The position numbers were made by a program, and so were the translations under genes. A DNA stretch of 64,000 nt from Rugalucina vietnamica. Its lineage: Eukaryota; Mollusca; Bivalvia; Lucinida; Lucinidae. The DNA is taken from positions 1,828,501 through 1,892,500 of the forward strand of contig OZ024878.1 of NCBI GenBank assembly GCA_964017185.1, written 5' to 3'. Below are positions 55,101 to 63,957 of this stretch, piece by piece (positions within the stretch are counted from its first letter, which is position 1; each line of letters opens with the position of its first letter). The notes under the pieces were generated by a model that made no database searches, had not been told where the DNA came from, and saw only the letters and a program-made list of their open reading frames with translations.

Positions 55101-58100
55101 TGACCCTGGGATGACCTTGACCGTTTTTACAGCAAGGTCAACTTAGGTTGCCCACGCATTTGAATGGGGAAAATTGTTACAATGTCATTTGAAGGGCAAA
55201 ACTTGCAGTAAATTGTCAAATGGACTGAATCTTAATGATTTAAAAAAGAAATTGACTCCAGAGGTTGCTCTGACCCTGCCCTAGGGTTATATACATGTAT
55301 ATTACCATTTGTTATGTATGACAGTTACTTGTTGAAAGATGTGCATTCAGTACTGGTAAACTTCCCAAGGGAGTATGCCCAGGAAAGTATGATGTTATAC
55401 ATATGATGTTTACTTGTTGCCTTTAGCAATTATTTACTTTTAGTGTCCCAGATATTGGACATAAACAGGTTGTTTACTTCAGAATTTTCTAGAAATTTCA
55501 AATTGTTCTTTGACGGAAAAGTCCAGAAAAATCTGGAAGAACCAAAGATGTAGAATCTTCTAGAAAAATCTTTTTTTATGTCAAAAGAATATTGTGGAAT
55601 TTTCTGGAAGGATAATGGCCTCTCTAGAATATTCCAGAACATTAAATTTTGGTAAACAACTTGTTATTTTTAGTGTATGATATCATAGAATTTGCTGGAA
55701 GAATCCTGAATGTTCCTCAGTGCTATATAAGGGCTACAAATTTTCATAAGGAGAATCTTTGGGTACTGTTACTATTAAGAAGTCAAAATCTATCTTACTG
55801 GAATTTAAACTTATTCTTGGATTACTTTGTGATATTCGATTCTGGATTGGGACATAGTGCTATTTTGAAACAAACTTTAATTCTTGGGATCAGAAACTGA
55901 TACAGACTTGTGTTAAAAAATTCTGAGGGACATTCAGACATTCTTTAAGGGAATTAACATCTTGAAAGGTATTGTACATTCATTTTTGTTTGATTGTATA
56001 TATGCTTTTGATTGTTTCACATGTAATTACTGGTTAAATCACTTCTAAATAGATTTGTTAAATTTTAAACAAAGCTTGTTGCTGGCTAACCAACTTGTTG
56101 GTTTCCTTAATCTTCTAGTTACGCCTGGCACGTAACACATTCTAGTCAAACAAGTTTATTGGTATATATCTCAGTCTCAGGTGAGCGTTTACAGGACCAT
56201 TGGTCCTCTGGTTAGTTTGATTTAGGGTCACTTAAGCCTGTTTGGTCAAATATGGCTAGAGGCTTGAAATTTCTGTTCAGGAAATCCCCCAGCTGCTCTG
56301 CCGCTTTGGTTTTGAATATAAAAGGTTTCTTCATGATTTGTTATCACGAGTTAGAGCCTTGATAGTCCAAATGTGAATTATGTAGTAAAATAGTGTGTGG
56401 AGCTATACTTTATTGATTGTTAATCAATAATTGATTCTGCAAAAAGACATTATGAATTAACCAGCTCTTATAGCTCCGTTTTGAGAGAGCACACTTTGAG
56501 AGTACATAGTAGGTTCTGTCATCATGGAAACCTCTCCGTGTGAATTTGTGAAACTTAGCCCCTCTCCGTGTGAAACTTAGCCCCTCAAACCTATACTTAT
56601 ATAGTAAATGTGAGGTTTGATGAGGTCAAGTGAAAAAATCAATAATAGCTATAATTATGTAATCCAAAAACTCTAAAATAGGGATTATTGCTAAGAATCA
56701 ACATAATATACATTTATTTTAAGATAGTAAGGTAAATGATAGTAAGAATTGAGGTTTAGCTCATAAATAAGGAACTTTTAATACTTTGACGGAAAATTCA
56801 GATTCAGTACGGAGAAGTTTTCGTTATTTTTCACGCCCCTGCTGTGCCATACCAAAGGCCAAAACAAAGCATAATATTATGGATGATATGCATTCTTTAT
56901 GCCTACATTATTCTCATGAAATGAACAGATTATTATTATGAAGTTTTTATTTTGCACAAATTAAAGCATGAAGTAAGTATTCAGATAGAGGGTGATTGTT
57001 TTCAGATATTTTTATTACAAGTAGAATTTTATACAGATATGTATGTGTGTCATAGAATTCTTCATGTTTATATACAGATATGTTTATGTGTACATGGGGA
57101 TTCATGTTTTGTACTTGTTAGAGGGATCATAATCTTATTTTCTTTTATTTGTGTTTGTTACTTTTGTGCTGCATTCAGTGAAGAAAACAACAAGATCATA
57201 TTACATGTAGTCGGCTTTGTGTCACTAGCAAACTCTTTGTATGGCATCGTTGCAATATATAGAAGTCCCCATTTCCATCATTTTATCCACCCTCCAATCA
57301 ACAAGCTTCTAATGGAGATGAGATAGCTAATTGTAGCCAAAAAGTGCACATTTTCATGAGAAAAAGGTTGTTTTCTGTGCCCTCATAGCATAATTTCACG
57401 CATAACATTTCCTCGTACAGACAATATGCCCCCTGCCCTCCCTGAAACCTAGCTCTGCCACTGATATCAAAATGATTTTTTGTGGTATGATAATTGGATT
57501 CATTTCTAGTCCAGGCGAAAAATTTCATTGAGATATGCAAGTGTTGAACAAACTTTCTACCACCAGTAAATCTTTTGAGCACTCCAGAAAATGCTGTATT
57601 TCAGTGATGTACAATGCACTTCAAGAGCTCTATAAATTAAAAGCGTTAAAATAATGTAAACCAATCTATAGGATAGGTTGATGTTAGCTTAAATTGATTA
57701 GAAGCCATTCAACATAACTTCTGTATATTGAGCAGCACTGCCACATTTCAATACAACCTGCAAAATATTCCTTGAAATTCTATTGCACTGGTTTTATATA
57801 TGGAAACTTGATCGCAAACAATAGTGTGCCCATTTTAAGTTTTGAATCACATCAGGATAACATGTCCATGTAGTTAAAGACCCCTTCAACCCCACTTTTG
57901 GGGTTTTCAGGGGTATATTTAATTTTCTTACTTTTGATCCAAAACATACATTGTGGATACTCGTTAGAACCGGCTCACCGTGGCGGTTCTAACTTGTACC
58001 CACAAAATGTATGTTTTGAGCTAAAATATTAAAAATATCCAAATCTTTATATGAGCCACATCGCGAGAAAAGGGGACTTTTGCCTATGCGAAAACAAAGG

Positions 58101-60928
58101 TGCAGATCAGCTTCGCAGTAACTGCGAAGCTGATCAGCGCCTTTGTTTTCGCTACACGGATAGTACAATCCCTCTTCTTCTTAAATCCAAAATTTCAAGC
58201 TTCTAGCTTTCTTCTGTGACTGTACAGGCCTGTTTGTGTCGGACCTGGTCGTAAACCCCGAAGACCGGTTTTCTCGCGTCGCAGCTCATATAACATGGGT
58301 ACGTTTTTATAATGATCATAACAAAAAGATCTTATACGAACTCTACCACATTACGAAAACATGCCTATGCAATATACAGAGATTTTTATAGCTTTAAAAA
58401 ATGAAAAATTTTCAGCAGAAAAAATTTGATATTATTCTTTTTTATGCTCAAAACATAGATTGTGGGTACACGTTAGAACCGCCTCGCCGAGGCGGTTCTA
58501 ACGAGTACCCACAATCTATGTTTTGAGCAAAAATAAGAAAAATAGGTATACCCCTGCATACCCCAGTTTTTCTGTATAAAAGTGGGGTTTAGGGGGTATG
58601 CATTGCATGGACATGTTTTCCTGATGATCAATCCATAAAACTTGGACATAATTTGCTATTTCTTTGCATCCAAGCTAGACACATATGGGGTTAATAAATG
58701 ACAAAAGGCTTGTATATTATCTCTTGCCATATAAAAGTTATCGCAGTAGTGCACAAACTTTTAGTTCACCCCACATATTTGTTAGATCGTGTTTGTTCTG
58801 TACATAGTTTTGTTGAAAAGTGAAGAAGTTGTGTTTTATATTTATACATATACATGTTTTCATTTTTACATATAGATATTTTTGTATGCTCTTTCTTTTT
58901 ATACAATTTAAAACTTCATAATTTAAAGTCTTCATGTTACATAACTTGCAGCATAGCAAAAAGGTATTGTATATGACCATGCTTGCTTATTTACTTGAAT
59001 GAATTGGGTATGTTTGGAATGGTTATTTACATGTTATGTTGAGTTTGAAGTTCATTGAAAAAGTTGCTTTTAATTATATAATGCCTTTGCTTTAGTTTGG
59101 TGTATGGTGTATGTTGCATAAGAAATGATCACCTATGAATTGAGCCGCATCTTTAGAAAACCAGATTTTTGTATATGCGAAAACAAAGGCGCAGATCAGC
59201 TTCGCAGTAACTGCTTAGAGGATCAGCGCCTTTGTTTTTGCTACACTGATAGTACAATTTCTCTTCTTCCTAAATCTTAAATTTCAAGCATCTAGCCCTC
59301 TTTTGAAGCTGCACAGTCCGGTTTGTGTCAGACCTGGTCAGAAATCCCGAAGACTGGTTTTCTCACATCATGGCTCAATTTATGAAGATTGTACTTATAA
59401 GACAGAAGGTGGCATGAATATAATAAATCGTTCAACTTGCACTGCCAGTAATTAAACAATAGTAAGAATAGAGGGAACAGGAATCGATGCAATTAAATTT
59501 AAAGTCCCAACATAGAACCCAGGTGGGAAAGAAAATACATAAAACATAACTAAACATTTTTCCAATAACACTTGAATAGCACAATGACTAGCTCTTTCCC
59601 AACAAGGTAGCCATCCAGCTAAGTTTCAACTGAAACGAAGGGCAATGAGCATGACAGAGAGGCAGGCACAATTAACAGTGGTATAATGAAGATAAACCAC
59701 TTTTCCTGGGACACCGAGCCATATTCACAGGAGAAAAAAACAAAACTTTATACGAAATAACAAAATAAAAATAGAAGGACCAGAAACCTTGATACAATTT
59801 TAAATCCTAACCCAGTCACCTGGTAGGAAAGAAAGGAATACACAAAATACCACAAAATTATTTTGCAGCGTTACTAGCTCTTACCCAGTAAGTTAGCCAT
59901 CCAGCTATATAGTTAACTAAAGATGATATATACAGCAGGGAGGCAAAATGTAACCTGTAAATGACAAAAATTTAGAAAATATCACTAAGCCTGAGAAATG
60001 CCATCATATGATATATAAATTTCTTTTTGTTTAAATATGGCTGTAAATAACTTATGTAACAGCAGGAATCACCAATATGTGGCAATTAATCTTGCTGCTT
60101 TTCATGTATGATTTGCTATTGTATGAACACAATGAATTAAAACTTGACTGCATTAATTTGCTGTAAACATATGCTTGATTTTAAAGCATGGTGGGTATAG
60201 TGTGCACTTTCATAATCTGGTGTCATTACCATATTATTGTTCAATTATTTTACATTTTATTCAATTTCAGAAATTAAATGCTGAATCAAAAGTTTGTTTA
60301 TTGGTAAATAAACATGTGCTGTAAGTTATTGCATTTCAAGATGTGTGATGTATCTTTCAAAGAATGAGTGAATGTACCATCATTTGAAAGTCATACTTTT
60401 TACTGGTAAATAAAAACATCACACAAAGACACTAGAAACCTCTGTGTCAAAAGCGCTTGCCTTGTAAATTGGGGTTATGAGTTAGATACCAGGCTTTCCC
60501 CAACCCCTGGTATATGATTGATATATCTGTTCAATATCTTGAGAACTGGATGCAATACCTCAATCAGGGAGCACAGTGGCCTAGTGGTAGAGCGTCAGAC
60601 TCTGAATCAAGAGGTCCTGGGTTCGATCCCCACAATGGTCACAGTGTTGTGTCATTGAGCAAGACACATTAACTCCCTAGAGTACTGGTTAAAACCCAGG
60701 AAGCATTGGCTCCATCCCAACATGACTGAAAAATTGTTGACTGGGACGTTAAACCTCAATACAAACAATACCTCCATCAGTTTTTAAGTGTTTGATGGTG
60801 TTTTTTTCAGGACCTGATGGCAATGTTACGTCAGATGAAGGGAGAGGAGGGAGAAGAGGAGAAGAAGGAAGAGGTGGAAGAAGAAAAGGAAGAAGTCGTA
60901 GATGAGTTTAAAGATCCACCCACACCTG
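46166..60928 (+). CDS. DNAI7: DNAI7 / CASC1 (IC97-type axonemal dynein-associated protein), partial
   Basis: Nine exons in continuous phase: 46166-46259, 46937-47028, 47313-47417, 50089-50229, 51326-51406, 52187-52356, 52710-52864, 53255-53382, 60811-60928. The reading frame stays open over ~361 residues and runs off the window. Order: a charged coiled coil (KAEKEKLKQEEEER, EARVKFEEEEKIRKAQ), then the family signature MRCDGSPDP (human CASC1 has a near-identical CDGSPDPS), a helical section (LINELEFLLEDTPES), CVWGNLSKNPR with KGFKFDIPRML, and a Glu/Lys-rich linker. DNAI7 homologues associate with inner-arm dynein in motile cilia (family knowledge). The C-terminal domain and the true 5' start were not located. 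Several exons have decayed tandem copies beside them; only the copies listed keep both splice sites and the frame. Confidence 0.92.
46341..46575 (+). mobile_element. MITE family A copy
   Basis: Full length. Termini GAGCCGCGTCATGGGAAAAC / GGTTTTCTCGTGTCGCGGCTC, with a perfect core around 46377-46441 (GCAGTAACTGC centre). The flanks share CAAT. In a DNAI7 intron. Confidence 0.85.
47536..49773 (-). mobile_element. MITE family B copy carrying a nested HINE
   Basis: The left arm 47536-47617 (AAAACATGTCCGTG...GGGGTATACCTATTTT) and right arm 49582-49773 (TCTTATTTTTGCTCC...GGCAAGTTTTCGTAATG) together make one MITE B in reverse orientation. GATACAGG at 47528-47535 and 49774-49781 flanks it and is a candidate 8-bp target duplication, though the family end itself resembles ATCAGG. 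Confidence 0.75.
47618..49581 (+). mobile_element. Helentron-like non-autonomous element (HINE) with ~450-bp tandem units
   Basis: Starts TAGCTCACCTGAG with a hairpin partner (CTCACAAGGTGAGC), followed by a CCGT/GTCC microsatellite (47676-47702). Four ~450-bp tandem units follow (starts near 47721, 48174, 48623, 49073). The end has a subterminal inverted match (CTCAGGTGAGC) and a 3' stem-loop AGGACCATTGGTCCT followed by CTGGT. The MITE B host reads as an uninterrupted T|T site when the element is removed, with no target duplication, as for Helentrons. The short open frames inside units are not genes. Confidence 0.7.
50299..50560 (+). pseudogene. Tandem partial copies of the DNAI7 CDGSPDP exon
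   Basis: The 3' part of exon 50089-50229 plus following intron is repeated with a ~172-bp period (GACCCAACTATTCC at 50122, 50294 and 50467). Copy 2 keeps the donor (TTGGCA|GTGAGT) but lacks the acceptor and the MRCDGS part; copy 3 is truncated. An open frame across 50250-50453 is an artefact of this duplication. Confidence 0.7.
50851..51205 (+). pseudogene. Three decayed copies of the DNAI7 LINELEFLL exon
   Basis: Acceptor plus exon starts at 50851, 51003 and 51143 (each TTCCACAG|CTGATCAATGA), followed by the intact exon at 51326. Copy 1 reads to an in-frame TAA after PEEV, copy 2 loses frame and donor, copy 3 has TAA after SKLIL. The preceding intron (ATAGATCATGTGATAACTCA) is duplicated as well. 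Confidence 0.75.
51655..51775 (+). pseudogene. Decayed copy of the DNAI7 exon at 52187
   Basis: ACCATGGATGACTTAAAGTT, TTGTCCTACAGTGGGCCACT and CGACTCTGGGTCTAC follow the order of the real exon (ACTATGGAAGACTTACAGAA, CTTGTCCTACAGCGAGCCAC, CTATGTGTCTGG). The acceptor is lost and several codons are altered. Confidence 0.6.
53507..53725 (-). mobile_element. MITE family A copy
   Basis: Termini GAGCCCCGACGCGAGAAAAC and GATTTTCTCATGGCGCGGCTC. The core has a GTGCAGTTACTGCACAGC centre. Slightly shorter arms than the consensus. In a DNAI7 intron. Confidence 0.8.
53904..56212 (+). mobile_element. Second HINE, with an extra ~0.8-kb segment
   Basis: Same 5' end (TAGCTCACCTGAG, then CTCACAAGGTGAGC, then the CCGT microsatellite at 53963-53981), three ~415-455-bp units (starts near 54001, 54415, 54870), and the same 3' end (CTCAGGTGAGC, AGGACCATTGGTCCT, CTGGT). 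Unlike the copy at 47618, it carries about 800 bp between the last unit and the 3' end, including a cluster of heat-shock-element-like motifs. Confidence 0.7.
55482..55640. promoter_or_regulatory. Cluster of four heat-shock-element-like arrays
   Basis: Perfect inverted GAA/TTC pentamer arrays at the HSF spacing: GAATTTTCTAGAAATTTC (four units, 55482-55499), GAATCTTCTAGAA (55553-55565), GAATTTTCTGGAA (55597-55609) and GAATATTCCAGAA (55627-55639). All lie within the extra segment of the second HINE. Binding is inferred from motif only. Confidence 0.5.
56216..57840. other. DNAI7 intron stretch without recognised genes
   Basis: AT-rich. A short direct duplication (CTCTCCGTGTGAA..AACTTAGCCCCTC) lies near 56530-56585. 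The open frame at 56952-57326 has no domain and sits in low-complexity sequence. No exon or element ends were recognised. Confidence 0.45.
57849..58317 (-). mobile_element. MITE family B copy split by a MITE A
   Basis: The left part 57849-58050 (ACATCAGGATAACATGTCC, GTGGATACTCG core, GTATGTTTTGAG) and right part 58290-58317 (AACATGGGTACGTTTTTATAATG) form one reverse copy. MITE A (58053-58287) is inserted between them with ATAT on both sides. Confidence 0.7.
58053..58287 (+). mobile_element. MITE family A copy nested in MITE B
   Basis: Full length: GAGCCACATCGCGAGAAAA ... GGTTTTCTCGCGTCGCAGCTC. The core palindrome has a GCAGTAACTGC centre (about 58089-58151). Confidence 0.85.
58348..58625 (+). 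mobile_element. MITE family B copy
   Basis: Full length, close to the 12625 copy: ACATTACGAAAACATGCC ... GGACATGTTTTCCTGATG. The palindromic core at about 58456-58520 is perfect around ACCGCCTCGCCGAGGCGGT. Confidence 0.85.
58626..59140. other. DNAI7 intron stretch without recognised features
   Basis: AT-rich sequence between MITE copies; short open frames only. Confidence 0.5.
59142..59376 (+). mobile_element. MITE family A copy
   Basis: Termini GAGCCGCATCTTTAGAAAAC / GGTTTTCTCACATCATGGCTC. The core has one arm altered (CTGCTTAGAGGATCAGCGCC). The flanks share AATT. Confidence 0.8.
59465..59935 (-). repeat. Two tandem diverged retroelement terminal repeats
   Basis: Units at about 59465-59640 and 59780-59910 share ACCAGAAAC/ACAGGAATC..AATTTAAA, ACCCAG..GGTGGGAAAGAAA/TGGTAGGAAAGAAAG and ACTAGCTCTT(T)CCCA..AAGGTAGCCATCCAGCTA. 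They resemble the minus-strand retroelement tail at 23257 (CCACTCCAAAAACCGAGG, GCAGCTATTTTCCCAATAGG) with strong divergence. No ORF lies between them. Confidence 0.4.
60568..60766 (+). repeat. tRNA-derived SINE with target duplication
   Basis: The head has an A-box (TGGCCTAGTGGTAGAGC) and B-box (GGGTTCGATCCC) at 60575-60640. A conserved body follows (CATTGAGCAAGACAC, GTTAAAACCCAGGAAG) and a tail ACTGGGACGTTAAACC with an A-rich end. A 14-bp near-identical duplication (AATACCTCAATCAG at 60554-60567; AATACCTCCATCAG at 60767-60780) flanks it. It ends 44 bp before the DNAI7 exon at 60811. Confidence 0.85.
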
Positions 60929-61086
60929 GTAGGTCATTGAATCATTGAATAAATATAATTTATTAACCCATATTCGACGAATGGATTTTCCCATCATTAT
61001 CATTTGGGTAAGCCCACTTTCATTTTTAGGGTTGTCAGGAGTGAATATAAATTTTATTCAATTTTGCGATGAAAATTAACTAGACA

Positions 61087-61150
61087 AACTGAATAGCCCC
61101 AGGTGGGACGCCGCGTTCTGCGGCATCACATCTGGGGCTATTCTGTTTGC
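61087..61150. repeat. Hairpin with GCCCCAG stems
   Basis: AACTGAATAGCCCCAGGTG pairs with CATCTGGGGCTATTCTGTTT around GACGCCGCG/CGCGGC-like inner sequence. A short element in the DNAI7 intron after 60928. Confidence 0.65.
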
Positions 61151-61488
61151 CTGTGTCCCATAAAAGGGACGCCAGGCTTAAATGAGTTAAACATCACAAA
61201 TTACTAGATGGAGTTGGGGGGGGGGGTAGCAATGGCCTATCACGATTCCAAAACACCTGGTAGGTTTCAGTTCTTGACATGTAACTCAATAAAATGCATA
61301 AACAAACTTGTAATACATAATTATGCATATGTTTTATTTATATACACTTGTATTCTCTTTGGAGAGAGATACACAGAGAATGAGTGCTGATCAAATATGT
61401 GATGTGATACCTAAATGCAATATAAATATTCAATTACATTATTTGTCTTTCGATTTGTTGTTAATCATTGTGTGGGCAATAAACATTT

Positions 61489-61722
61489 GAGCCACTGCAT
61501 GGGAAAACCAACAATGTGCATATGCAAAAACAAAGACGCAGATCAGCTTTGCGGTAACCGCGAAGCTGATCAGCGCCTTTGTTTTTGCTACATGGATAGT
61601 ACAATACCTCTACTTTCTAATTCCAAAATTTCCAGCCTCTAACTATCTTTTGTGACTGTACAGGCTGGTTTGTGTCGGAACTGGTCGGAACCCAAATTGT
61701 TGGTTGTCTCACTCACAGGCTC
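61489..61722 (+). mobile_element. MITE family A copy
   Basis: Termini GAGCCACTGCATGGGAAAAC / GTTGTCTCACTCACAGGCTC. The core has the GCGGTAACCGCG centre (about 61523-61590). The rightmost copy in the window. Confidence 0.85.
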
Positions 61723-62184
61723 ATTTACTTACTATCATTTTGATTCCTTATGTTCCTGTCCTAAGTGTATACATTTTTTGTGTAAAAAAATATGAATAAA
61801 TTAAATTGATATTGATAAAGAATATGTTTCAAATAAACTAACAATCTTTAAGCATGGCATACTGGAAAATGGGAGTATGGTAAGGTCACAGAATTATAGT
61901 CAAGATCATGGGTAATAGGTCAAGGTCATTATTTAGCAAAAGAACAATTCTGGCTCATAGGTTAAAAGGTATTTTTCATGATAAAGAAAATAAAATGACT
62001 GAGTAGTCTAGACAGGGCTGTTGTCCTTTACGGCTCCGTAGCTTTGTTCTTGGCAGACACGCTGACGATAACCCGACCATGGTTTCGTCTATATGAAGAC
62101 TCTTCAGGGGATTTCTCTGATGGGTTGACTCTAGGAGAGTCGAAAGTCGAATGATGCTGGTACAGCAGTAACGCGCCTTATATA

Positions 62185-62400
62185 GTGGTGAAAAGCGGCT
62201 CCAAAATGGCTTCCCGGCTCCCAAAAGCGGCTCTAAAAGCGGCTTCTGGAGCCGCCGGCTGAAAAACGGCTTCTTGAGCCGTCATAGAGGCTCCCGGTTC
62301 GTGGAGCCGCCGATTTCGAAGCAAACAGTCTATCAAAACCGGCTCCAAACGAGTATGTGTCTCACAGGACTCTCAGAGCCGCTTAAGTGGGCGACTAGCG
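62185..62400. repeat. GC-rich cluster of CGGCTCC/GGAGCCG motifs
   Basis: At least ten CGGCTC(C/T) or (A/G)GAGCCG motifs in both orientations, locally GC-rich against an AT-rich background. Could be a decayed inverted repeat or a CpG-rich regulatory stretch. No ORF of note. Confidence 0.4.
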
Positions 62401-62635
62401 CCGCGTGAGAAATACAGTAGGATCGCTCTCTGTAATGGCTCAAAAACGGGACTGCAGCTCCAAAAAGGCTTTGGGATATGCATAGTGGGGCTTTAGGTGC
62501 CGCCTGTAATTGTCGTTTTACGTCATTCTGGAGCTATCGGAGCTACGGTATGTTTTGGTTAGATCTGTTTAAATTGGAGTGGTGTTTCCGATATGGACAG
62601 TCTTTGCTTGCCGTCCGTGTATCGGTTCCCACGAC

Positions 62636-62772
62636 TATAAATGCCTAGTCTGGCCTCGATTGTGACCGAATTTAGACATAAACAGCGTAACAGTAAACAA
62701 TGGCACCAGATTGTTACGCTATGTTTATGAAGAACAACAACACTGGACCAATCAGGTGAAGGAAAGCAACTG
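62636..62772 (+). promoter_or_regulatory. Possible TATA promoter and first exon
   Basis: CGACTATAAATGCC at 62630-62644 resembles a TATA box. About 60 bp on, ATGGCACCAGATTG opens a frame of only 19 codons. A donor-like CAACTG|GTAAGT follows at 62769-62776. This may be the start of an unrecognised transcript or of a transposon; nothing downstream confirms it. Confidence 0.2.
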
Positions 62773-63029
62773 GTAAGTGCTTGTTTTCCCCTATTGTTAC
62801 ATCGATGTACGATTGCATCGTAAGATTGGTACTGTGGAGCGTGACATGTGTTGCCGTGTAATGTATCTGGTTGGAGGTCCGCAAAAATAAGATAAAATAC
62901 GATATAATGACTGCGGGGGTGGTATTTTTCATGATAAACTCATCTGAGCATGAAGTTAGTCTTATTGTTAAAATTATAGCATTTTAAAGTTAAAACAAAT
63001 TATTGCATAAATACCTGTGCCACACAATA

Positions 63030-63125
63030 TTAAAAGCCATATATTAATGAAAAGAAAGCCTTGTATTAATATAGCAATTCTCGTGAGCGCATGATGTTAA
63101 TATATGGCTTTAATTTATGCTCATT
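63030..63125. repeat. Hairpin centred on AAAGCCATATATTAA
   Basis: TTAAAAGCCATATATTAATG pairs with TTAATATATGGCTTTAA across a ~45-bp loop. A small palindromic element; a further GTTCATTAACATTCGCTA / TAGCGAATATTAATGAAT pair follows at 63303-63368. Confidence 0.55.
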
Positions 63126-63852
63126 ACTGGGTGCCACGCAAATACGCAATAATAATGAGTAACTGATGTCTGCTCGGAACAAGCATAATGATGAAAACTT
63201 TTATGCGTATTAAAATGTGATTAGGCTGTAAAATATAGTGCACCATTATTTCTTTCATTTGTGCAGAATTTATGCAATAATAGCGATCAAAATGATTTTG
63301 TCGTTCATTAACATTCGCTACCACCCTCGGGGAGTGTTTTCAACAGACCTAGCGAATATTAATGAATGGAAAATCATATTTGCTCGCTATATAAAGTTAG
63401 CTAACTGACTTGAATTTTACTGATTATGACTATTTTTGGCATTTAAATGCCATTTAAATTTCATGCTTGGTGGAGTTTATCATGCAAGAAAACAAAATGG
63501 TCAGGTTTTGTCATATTACTAACAGAACCCATACATTTAGACATAAAAATAGTACCCCCCTGCACTTATAGTATAATTGCATGCAATCAATTTTATTTTG
63601 ATTTTTCTCTGTGGAAAAATGGACAATTTCAGAAATTTGGTGAAGGATTTTTATCTTAAAGTTATTACATTTTAAATTTGTCATAAATATATGTTGGTGA
63701 TTTGGCAAAATTTTTATGACATATATTTTATTGTGTAAAATATTTGTTGTAAATTTAGCATACCATGACTGTACTATGATTAATAAACCTGGGCCCAGTT
63801 GTTCAAAACTAACGAAGTCGTTAGTTAACGTTTGGTTAAAATTTCAAACATT

Positions 63853-63957
63853 AATATTACAAATACACTGTTATTTTTTGTTGAAAAAATGTGAGAATCC
63901 TTTGCACTGCAAAGGATTCTCACATTTTTTCAACAAAAAATAACAGTGTATTTGTTA
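63853..63957. repeat. Perfect ~100-bp palindrome at the right edge
   Basis: TTACAAATACACTGTTATTT and the following TTTGTTGAAAAAATGTGAGA continue through ATCCTTTGCA and then mirror exactly to 63957. Outside lies an AACTAACGAAGTCGTTAGTT palindrome (63809-63828). Probably a fold-back MITE cut by the window end. Confidence 0.8.
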
